Below the pieces are notes generated by a model, which worked only from the letters and a program-made list of their open reading frames with translations, had not been told where the DNA came from and searched no databases. The position numbers were made by a program, and so were the translations under genes. DNA of 8,910 nucleotides from Treponema sp. (lineage in GTDB: Bacteria > Spirochaetota > Spirochaetia > Treponematales > Breznakiellaceae), in the NCBI GenBank assembly GCA_031255815.1, contig JAIRRU010000029.1:1-8910 (forward strand), given 5' to 3'. This document shows positions 1 to 6,294 of the stretch, in pieces. Positions within the stretch are counted from its first letter, which is position 1, and each line of letters starts with the position of its first letter.

Positions 1-17
1 CCAACTCTTAAAAACGC

Positions 18-46
18 TTGACTTTCCGGGGAATGGGATGTATTAT
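18..46 (+). promoter_or_regulatory. Sigma-70-type promoter of the glycosidase operon
   Basis: A -35 hexamer TTGACT lies at 18-23 and a -10 hexamer TATTAT at 41-46, separated by exactly 17 bp. Each differs from consensus at one position. Transcription would start near 52-54, just ahead of the ribosome binding site at 55-60, giving a leader of only about a dozen bases. The -10 box overlaps an in-frame ATG at 38, which argues that this upstream ATG is not the translation start. No operator or attenuator is visible in the short upstream piece. The assignment is from sequence alone. Confidence 0.6.
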
Positions 47-54
47 CGGTGCCC

Positions 55-60
55 GGAGGG
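55..60 (+). promoter_or_regulatory. Ribosome binding site deciding the start of the glycosidase
   Basis: GGAGGG sits at 55-60, with the core GGAGG five bases before the ATG at 65. The alternative in-frame ATG at 38 has only GGGG-rich sequence upstream and falls inside the promoter -10 region, so the start at 65 is preferred. Confidence 0.7.
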
Positions 61-64
61 CAGC

Positions 65-2170
65 ATGAGAACGATACCTATGTCATTTCCCTACGGGGCG
101 GTTTATTTTCGCAAGTCCAACCCTCCCCGGGAGGATTGGGAGCGGGATTACGCCCAGGCCGCGGAAGACGGAATCAATATTTTTCGTCATTGGTTTATGT
201 GGGGGGCGATAGAAACGGCGCCGGGCTTCTTCGATTGGGATGACTACGATCGCCAGTTGGATCTGGCTGTGAAGTACGGGATCAAAACGATTATCGCGGA
301 GATATCCCACAATATCCCCGAATGGCTGGCGGTAAAATACCCGGAGCTTCTGCCTTTGAATGAAGCCGGGTTTGCCCGCTATCCCGCGATGGGGGCCAGT
401 ACCGCGGTGGGGGGATTCGGCGGCGGTTTATGCCTGGACAAGCCGGCGGCAAAGGAATTGACCGCGAATTTCTTAACAAAACTGGCGGAACGTTACAAAG
501 GGCATCCCGGCCTGCTCGGTTACGATGTTCAGAATGAATGTACCTTCGGGGGAGGGGGCTGTTACTGCGCCGATACGATCAGAGCCTACCAGGATTGGCT
601 GAAAAACAAATACGGGGATCTTCAGAATCTGAAACAGGCCTGGAAAAAGTACAGTTACACCGCTTTCGAAGAGATCCGCTACCCTGCCGCTATGGGCTTT
701 TACCAGGAATGCGCCGACTGGCTGGACTTCCAGCATGACAATTTTTACCGGAACGTGCAATGGAAAATCGGCGCGATCCGGAAGGCGGACGCCGACAGCC
801 TGATGACCGCGCACGGCGTGGCTTCAACATTCCGTTCCCGGGAAAGGGCCGGATGCGATGACTGGGAAGCGGCCGGCCTGGTGGAAGTTTACGGGTTTAC
901 CTGGGTTCCCTGCCGCCACGGCAACGAGCCCTGGCGCCTCTTTAGCGCCGTGGATATTACCCGGGCGGGCAGCCGGGGGAAGACGTTCTGGCACGCCGAA
1001 GCCCAGGGCGGGCACCTCTGGCTGCAGCCCCAGCTTAAAGGCCGCCCGGCAAACGACGGGCGTATTGCGGACGAGAAGGATCTGCGTATATGGAATTTGA
1101 TGTCTATCGCCGGCGGGGCCCGGGGCATACTTTATCCCCGGCACCGCCCCCTGCTGGACGGCCCCCTGTTTGGCGCCTTCGCCCCCTATGAAATGGACGG
1201 CAGCCGCAGCCCCCGATCCCGGATGGCTTCAACAATAGCCGGATGGGCAAACGATCCCGCCCAAAAGGATCTGACAGCGTCAGAGTGCGCCAGAGGGCAG
1301 ATAGGGATACTCTACCTTCCGGAAAGCAGCGCCGCTTCATATTTGCACTCCATGGCCGGTAATGAAAATGTGTTTTTCCGCATGATGGCCGGGGCTTACC
1401 AGGGCTTTTTTGACAACAACATCCAGGCTGATTTTGTTTCTATCGGCGATATCGATCCGTATGCCGCCTTGTACCTGCCCTATCCGGTAGCCATGAGCGC
1501 CGCCCATGCGGAAAAACTGAAGGCCTGGGTTAAAGCGGGCGGGGTCTTGCTCTGCGAAGCCTGCCCGGCTTATTTTGGCGACAGGTTTCATGTTGGTACG
1601 GTTCAGCCAAACTACGGCCTTGACGAAGTATTCGGCGTTAAACAGAAGCGGGTGGAATTCATGCCCGATATCCTCACCGATATCCAGTTTGATATTTGGG
1701 GATCACGGGCCGGCGGGGAAGGTTTCCTGCAGACCTATGAACTTTCAGGCGGCGTTTCCTGCGCGGCCTATGAAGGAGACCCTGTCGCCGTAAGCCACAC
1801 CTGGGGCAAGGGCAAAACACTTTTGATCGGCGCCTTCCTTTCCGGCCGCTATGGCCGCGTCCATGACCGGGGAACCGCCGAATTTTTCAAGAAGGCCTTT
1901 GCTTTTACCGATCAGACCCCGCTTGTTACCTTGAGCGATAACGCGCTTCACGCCAGGATCAGTATTGGTAAGGAGCGGGATTATCTCTGGCTTTTGAATA
2001 CCACGGACGAAAGCCGGAACTGCTGCGTCAAACTGGCCCGCGGTTGGCGCGCCGGGAAAGTGTTTTGGGCCGGCGGCAGCGTAGTTAGCGTAAACGCCGA
2101 TTCCCTGGAACTGAAAGCGGATCCCCGGGACGCGCTCGTTATCGGCCTGGACGGAAAACCGCTGCAGTAG
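65..2170 (+). CDS. GH42-type beta-galactosidase (retaining glycosidase)
   Basis: A 701-residue protein of usual GH42 length. The family hydrolyses terminal beta-galactosides (some members act on alpha-L-arabinopyranosides) by a double-displacement mechanism. Residues 1 to about 390 form the TIM barrel. The QNE motif gives the acid/base Glu158, and the HAEAQGG motif gives the likely nucleophile Glu312. The stretch after Glu158, with CYC, a WL..KYG motif and an AW...EIRYP-like ending, matches the family well. Residues of about 405-605 look like the GH42 trimerisation (glutamine-amidotransferase-like) domain, and 610-701 the small C-terminal beta domain. There is no signal peptide, so it should act in the cytoplasm on imported sugar. 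Cys123, Cys166 and Cys168 match three of the four zinc cysteines of the Thermus A4 enzyme; the fourth is Thr171. It is first in its operon, behind a strong promoter. The family is secure; the exact glycoside is not. Confidence 0.88.
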   Translation: MRTIPMSFPYGAVYFRKSNPPREDWERDYAQAAEDGINIFRHWFMWGAIETAPGFFDWDDYDRQLDLAVKYGIKTIIAEISHNIPEWLAVKYPELLPLNEAGFARYPAMGASTAVGGFGGGLCLDKPAAKELTANFLTKLAERYKGHPGLLGYDVQNECTFGGGGCYCADTIRAYQDWLKNKYGDLQNLKQAWKKYSYTAFEEIRYPAAMGFYQECADWLDFQHDNFYRNVQWKIGAIRKADADSLMTAHGVASTFRSRERAGCDDWEAAGLVEVYGFTWVPCRHGNEPWRLFSAVDITRAGSRGKTFWHAEAQGGHLWLQPQLKGRPANDGRIADEKDLRIWNLMSIAGGARGILYPRHRPLLDGPLFGAFAPYEMDGSRSPRSRMASTIAGWANDPAQKDLTASECARGQIGILYLPESSAASYLHSMAGNENVFFRMMAGAYQGFFDNNIQADFVSIGDIDPYAALYLPYPVAMSAAHAEKLKAWVKAGGVLLCEACPAYFGDRFHVGTVQPNYGLDEVFGVKQKRVEFMPDILTDIQFDIWGSRAGGEGFLQTYELSGGVSCAAYEGDPVAVSHTWGKGKTLLIGAFLSGRYGRVHDRGTAEFFKKAFAFTDQTPLVTLSDNALHARISIGKERDYLWLLNTTDESRNCCVKLARGWRAGKVFWAGGSVVSVNADSLELKADPRDALVIGLDGKPLQ

Positions 2171-2182
2171 TTCATTATTTTT

Positions 2183-2189
2183 GAGGAGG
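2183..2189 (+). promoter_or_regulatory. Strong ribosome binding site of the dehydrogenase gene
   Basis: GAGGAGG at 2183-2189 lies ten bases before the ATG at 2200. It is in the 29-base gap after the glycosidase stop, which holds no promoter or terminator that I can see, so the gene is probably co-transcribed with the glycosidase gene. Confidence 0.75.
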
Positions 2190-2199
2190 TTTATCGCTA

Positions 2200-3120
2200 A
2201 TGCGTAAAAAAGTTGTTATTACCGGGGCAAGCGGCAGCGTTATCAGCAGGATACTGCCCGATCTTCATAAGGCGTATGATCTTGTCCTCCTGGATCTTTA
2301 CAACACGGATCGTTCGGGCCGCCCCATTGAAGGGGTGCGCCCGGTGGATCTTTTGAACCCGAACCGGGACGATTACCGGGCCTACTTCAAGGGGGCCGAT
2401 GTAATAGTGCATACCGCGTACACCTTTTCCCCGCGCCTTGACTCCCCGGGCGAAGATTCCTGGCTTAGGGCGGGGAACGCCGCCGGGCCGCGCTTTGGCC
2501 GGGCGCTGGATGATATCCGGATGGCCTACAATGTTTACTCCATGGCAATAGAAGAAGGGGTGAGGCGGGTCGTTGTTTTTTCATCAAACCAGGCGGCCAA
2601 TTACTACGAGCAGCTTATAAAAAAAGGGCTTCTTGAGTCTGTTGACGAGGATATGGTTCCCTACTCGGACAATTACTACGGCTGGAGCAAGATAAGCGAG
2701 GAGGCCCTGGGGCACCTGTTTGTTACCGGATACGAGTACCCCGGCAGGCGGTTTGAGCTTATCGTTGTCCGTATCGGGGCGCCCCGCAGCGATCTTATCG
2801 AAAAATGTACCGATGACGATTATTACCAGATCCGCAGGTGTTTCGGTTCGTACCTCAGCGCGGACGATGAAGTACAGCTGGTAAAACGCTGTATCGATAC
2901 CGAGGATATCCGCGATAAAAACGGCGTCCCCTTTCTCTTGATTTACGGTGTCAGCGACAACTACAACCGGATATGGAGCCTGAGAAACGCCCGCCACGTA
3001 CTGGGATACGAGCCGGCCGACTGTAGTTATCATGATTACCCTGAAAGGATAAAACAGCTTTTCGGCGCTTACCTTGACAAAAAGACCGCGCAAAAGAAAG
3101 GAAAGAACGGTAAAAAATGA
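2200..3120 (+). CDS. NAD-dependent epimerase/dehydratase-family protein, uronate dehydrogenase-like
   Basis: A 306-residue extended SDR with a Rossmann fold. The N-terminal strand carries TGASGSVI (residues 8-15), where the last glycine of the usual GxxGxxG is Ile15. Asp32 at the end of the second strand suggests NAD rather than NADP. Active-site elements are Ser128/Ser129 in VVVFSSNQ and Tyr160-GWS-Lys164, the YxxxK pair. The SSN motif, the VRIGAP stretch (190-195) and the C-terminal YGVSDNYN...LGYEP pattern (249-271) resemble uronate dehydrogenases, which oxidise uronic acids at C1 to aldarolactones. A segment of about 25 residues (80-104) looks inserted relative to that family. The lysine-rich tail (294-306) is likely disordered. 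The lactonase that follows, overlapping by 4 bp, fits a lactone product. Fold and cofactor class are well supported; the substrate is inference, and a sugar epimerase or hexose 1-dehydrogenase remains possible. Confidence 0.75.
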   Translation: MRKKVVITGASGSVISRILPDLHKAYDLVLLDLYNTDRSGRPIEGVRPVDLLNPNRDDYRAYFKGADVIVHTAYTFSPRLDSPGEDSWLRAGNAAGPRFGRALDDIRMAYNVYSMAIEEGVRRVVVFSSNQAANYYEQLIKKGLLESVDEDMVPYSDNYYGWSKISEEALGHLFVTGYEYPGRRFELIVVRIGAPRSDLIEKCTDDDYYQIRRCFGSYLSADDEVQLVKRCIDTEDIRDKNGVPFLLIYGVSDNYNRIWSLRNARHVLGYEPADCSYHDYPERIKQLFGAYLDKKTAQKKGKNGKK

Positions 3121-4124
3121 AAGATTTTCTCTATGTTTCGCTTCAGACTGATAACTGTATTCTCCGCTTCACGCTTAGGGGCGGCGTGCCGGAGGATCGC
3201 GCTGTTTTCGTGCTGGAAGGCGGCCCGGCGCCGATGGCGGCAAACCCCGCGAAAACAAGACTCTTCGCGGGCCTGCGGAAAAGCTTTGAGCTTGCCTCCC
3301 TGCGGATCGGCCCGGAGGGGGATCTTTCGCTTGCGGGCAAGATCGATCTTCCCGGCGACGCCTGTTTTGTTGAAAGCGATAAGAGCGGGCGCTATATCTT
3401 TTCAGCCTATTACAACGCGGGCCAAATAGCCGTACACCGCCTGGAGGATGATGACAGCCTGCGCGAAGTCCAGCGGATCACTACCGAGCGGAAGGCTCAT
3501 TCCGTCCGCCTGGACAGGGATAACCGCTTCGCCTACGCCCTGCATACGGGCCCCAATAAGATCTATCTCTACCAGTTTGATTCAGCCGCCGGGCTGTTAA
3601 GGCCCCGGGATCCGCCGTGGATCAGCCCCGGCGGGAATCCGGAGCCGAGACATTCGTGTTTCCATCCCTCCCTTGACTGCCTCTATGTTCTGCATGAGGC
3701 GGGCAACACGCTTTCCGTCTACGATTTTGATCGCCGCAGCGGCGGTATTACCTGCAAACAGACTGTCTCCACCTTGCCGGACGGAGGGCATAAGGGCAGT
3801 ACTGGCGCGGAACTGCGCGTTTCAGGGGACGGGCGTTTTCTGTACGCTTCCAACCGGGGCCACGACAGCATCGTGTGTTTCAGGATAGATCAGCAAAGCG
3901 GTTGTGCGGAGAGGGTTGCCTTTACGCCCGTAACGGCAACCCCGCGTTCCTTCGACCTGTCCCCTGACGGCGCTTTTCTCTACGTTGCCGGCCAGTCTTC
4001 CGGGGAACTCGCCGCTTACGCCCGTGACCGGAATTCCGGCGCCTTGTCCGAGATATACCGGGAGTTCATAGGGAACTGCCCCATGTGGGTTATGAGCCTG
4101 GCCCTACCCGCTGTCCGGGCCTGA
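3117..4124 (+). CDS. Beta-propeller lactonase, 6-phosphogluconolactonase-like (COG2706 type)
   Basis: A 335-residue protein of repeated beta-propeller blades, close to the usual length of the seven-bladed Pgl/carboxy-muconate cyclase-like lactonases. Recognisable blade motifs are PEPRHSCFHP (175-184) followed by LYVLHEAGNTLSVYDFD; AELRVSGDGRFLYASNRG (231-248), the family hallmark; and PRSFDLSPDGAFLYVAGQ (276-293). Members hydrolyse sugar lactones such as 6-phosphogluconolactone. No signal peptide is seen, so the site is cytoplasmic. The ATG overlaps the previous stop codon (ATGA at 3117-3120). The nearest purine-rich stretch (3097-3102) is far away, so translation is probably coupled to the dehydrogenase. 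With that neighbour, the likely substrate is the lactone the dehydrogenase makes rather than 6-phosphogluconolactone; this is inference. Its last 21 bases overlap the end of the opposite-strand transporter gene. Confidence 0.78.
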   Translation: MKDFLYVSLQTDNCILRFTLRGGVPEDRAVFVLEGGPAPMAANPAKTRLFAGLRKSFELASLRIGPEGDLSLAGKIDLPGDACFVESDKSGRYIFSAYYNAGQIAVHRLEDDDSLREVQRITTERKAHSVRLDRDNRFAYALHTGPNKIYLYQFDSAAGLLRPRDPPWISPGGNPEPRHSCFHPSLDCLYVLHEAGNTLSVYDFDRRSGGITCKQTVSTLPDGGHKGSTGAELRVSGDGRFLYASNRGHDSIVCFRIDQQSGCAERVAFTPVTATPRSFDLSPDGAFLYVAGQSSGELAAYARDRNSGALSEIYREFIGNCPMWVMSLALPAVRA

Positions 4125-6290
4125 ATTAACGCAGCGGATCTCCCGGCCTCCCGAGACGCGGAGAGGGGGGATCTCCCCGGAACATGCCGGTTCGGCCCGG
4201 GGGCAGCGGGGGGCGAAGGGACAGCCCGGAGGCGGCGCGGAGGGGTCAACAACCCGGCCGGGGATGCTGAAGAGCCGGGAGAGGGAGTAGTGGCTGCCGA
4301 AGCGGGGGCTTGCGGCGAGGAGGGCGCGGGTGTAGGGGTGGGCCGCCGTTCCGGCCTGCGTCTTTTCGGACGGCGTTTCCGCCTCCCCGCCCCCCGCGAA
4401 ATCCGGGGTTTTGAAGAGCCCCACCGGGCCCGATTCCATGAGCAGGCCGCCGTACATCACCATGATCCGGTCTGAAATTTCCGCCACCAGGTCGATATCG
4501 TGGCTGATAAAGATAATCGAAATTCCCCGGCTTTCCCGGAGGCCCTTCAGCAGGGTCACAATCTGTTTTTGGATGGTTACGTCCAGGGCGGTGCTGGGCT
4601 CGTCGGCGATGAGAAGTTCGCAGCCCTGTGCCAGAGCCAGGGCTATGCCTATCCGCTGGAGCTGGCCGCCCGAAAACTGGTGGGGGAAACCGCCGAGCCG
4701 CTCCCTGCCCCGGTCAAGGCCGGTTTCGGCCAGCAGGGCCGCGGCCCTTTCATCCGATTCCTCCCGGCTGATGGCGGGATTGGAATTCCTGAAAGTTTCA
4801 AAAAAGACGCTTCCCATGTTCTGCAGGGGGTCGTAGGATCTGCCCGGTTCCTGGTAGATAACGCCGATCTTCTTGCCCCGGTATTGGCGCAGAAATTCCG
4901 TGCCCTGCCCCAGTAGTTCGATCCCCTCGTAGCGGGCGGAGCCGCTGACCAGGGCGTTTTTGGGAAGGAGCCCCGGTAGCGCCTGGGTGCCGACGCTTTT
5001 GCCGGAGCCCGATTCTCCCACGATGCCCAGGATCTCAGCCCTGGCAAGGGAAAAACTCAGGCCCCGTACCGCCTGAACGCTTAGCGGTTCCCTGCCCCGG
5101 CGGGTGGAGAAGCTTACCCGCAGATCCTCTACCTGGAGGAGGGGGGCCGGCAAGGGCCCGCGGGAGCCGGCGGAAACGGGAACGGCCCCGGCGCCCGGCT
5201 CTCTTCCCTTCCTCCGCCGTTTCAGGAAGGAGGGGAATATGGTGTGGTAGGGATCGTAGTAATCCCGCAGAACGTCCCCGATAAAGTTGAAGCTCAGGGT
5301 TACCCCCAGGAGGAACCATACGGGGGAGAGGAGCCAGGGGTAGTTGCTCAGGTTCGAGAGGGTGGAGATGTCCCGCTTGATAAGGGAACCCCAGCTTACC
5401 GCCGGGTCGGCGATGCCCAGGCCCAGGTAGGAGAGGGTAGTCTCGGTCATGATAAAGCCGGGAATGGAAAGGGCGGTGCTTACGATAAGGATGCTAGCGA
5501 TCTGGGGGATGATATGGCGCAGTATTATTACGGCCGGCGGGATCATTTCAAGCTGGCTGTTCTGTATGAATTCCTCACGTTTAACGGCGTGGATCATCCC
5601 CCGGATGGTTCTGGCGGAACCGGGCCAGCCTACCAGGGAGAGAATTATCGTGATCATCATGTAGGCCCGGCCGGAATCCATGCTGGAGGAGAGCAGGGAA
5701 CGGAGGAAGAGGATCAGGTAGAGGCTGGGGATGAGCATAAAGAATTCGGAGAAGCGCATGACCGTCCAGTCTGCCGCGCCGCCGAAATAGCCGGAAACGC
5801 CCCCGAAGAAGATGGCCAGGAACAGGGAAATGGCAGTGGCCACGAAGCCGATGGTAAGGGAGATGCGGCTCCCGTAAACGATGCGGGAGAAAAGATCCCG
5901 GCCCAGATTATCCGCCCCCATAAGGAAAACCGGGTAGGCCCCCTCCCCGGCGGCCGCGGGGCCGGTGGTAAAGAGGTGGCGATCCGCGGGGATAAGGCCG
6001 AAGAGTTTGTAGGGTTCCCCCTTTCCCAGGAAACGGATCGGCGCGTAGAGATCCCGCACCCGGACGTAATCCAGGTTTACCGTGTTGATAAGCCGGTGTT
6101 CCTGGGCCTGGAGCTTCCCCCCGTAGAAACGCGCGTTGGGGGGGTGGTAGGTATGGTCGGGGAAAGAGCTGTTGGGCCCGTAGGGGGCGAAGAATTCGGC
6201 AAAGATCATGACCAGGTAGAGGGCAAGCAGGGCGATGAGGGAGGCCAGCGCCAGGGGCCTGCCCCGGAGGTAAGACAGAAATTTCCGCAT
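4104..6290 (-). CDS. Fused ABC permease (OppC/DppC type) and ATPase (OppD/DppD type)
   Basis: One 728-residue open frame joins two normally separate transporter subunits. Residues 1-350 are the permease: about six membrane segments (near 14-36, 144-166, 180-200, 209-227, 265-287, 318-340), a long extracytoplasmic stretch (36-120) and the FLMGADNLGRDLFSRI motif (122-137). A basic, Gly/Pro/Ala-rich linker (356-384) leads to the ATPase. This has Walker A GESGSGKS (425-432), Q-loop Gln480, signature FSGGQ (539-543), Walker B ending Asp563-Glu564, and switch His597. The oligo_HPY tail follows, with HPYTRALL (651-658) and Cys690, 696, 703 and 720, the pattern that holds an iron-sulfur cluster in some DppD proteins. 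No start codon with a ribosome site lies in the linker, so this is one polypeptide. It follows the other permease by 4 bp. The same fusion is known in other bacteria. No second ATPase (OppF type) is in view. Confidence 0.9.
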   Translation of the reverse strand: MRKFLSYLRGRPLALASLIALLALYLVMIFAEFFAPYGPNSSFPDHTYHPPNARFYGGKLQAQEHRLINTVNLDYVRVRDLYAPIRFLGKGEPYKLFGLIPADRHLFTTGPAAAGEGAYPVFLMGADNLGRDLFSRIVYGSRISLTIGFVATAISLFLAIFFGGVSGYFGGAADWTVMRFSEFFMLIPSLYLILFLRSLLSSSMDSGRAYMMITIILSLVGWPGSARTIRGMIHAVKREEFIQNSQLEMIPPAVIILRHIIPQIASILIVSTALSIPGFIMTETTLSYLGLGIADPAVSWGSLIKRDISTLSNLSNYPWLLSPVWFLLGVTLSFNFIGDVLRDYYDPYHTIFPSFLKRRRKGREPGAGAVPVSAGSRGPLPAPLLQVEDLRVSFSTRRGREPLSVQAVRGLSFSLARAEILGIVGESGSGKSVGTQALPGLLPKNALVSGSARYEGIELLGQGTEFLRQYRGKKIGVIYQEPGRSYDPLQNMGSVFFETFRNSNPAISREESDERAAALLAETGLDRGRERLGGFPHQFSGGQLQRIGIALALAQGCELLIADEPSTALDVTIQKQIVTLLKGLRESRGISIIFISHDIDLVAEISDRIMVMYGGLLMESGPVGLFKTPDFAGGGEAETPSEKTQAGTAAHPYTRALLAASPRFGSHYSLSRLFSIPGRVVDPSAPPPGCPFAPRCPRAEPACSGEIPPLRVSGGREIRCVNSGPDSG

Positions 6291-6294
6291 CTTC

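Noticed and set aside
38..64. Upstream in-frame ATG at 38 as the glycosidase start
   Set aside because: It overlaps the promoter -10 box and would lie upstream of the predicted transcription start; the ATG at 65 has a proper ribosome binding site.
4028..4039. Perfect 12-bp palindrome CCGGAATTCCGG near the end of the lactonase gene, as a terminator for the transporter operon
   Set aside because: No T run follows on either strand, and it lies inside coding sequence; probably chance.
4136..4178. Two copies of GGATCTCCC about 33 bases apart and a GGGG/CCCC mini-hairpin just past the lactonase stop
   Set aside because: No T run, very short stem, and both copies are explained by codons of the conserved ATPase tail in different frames.
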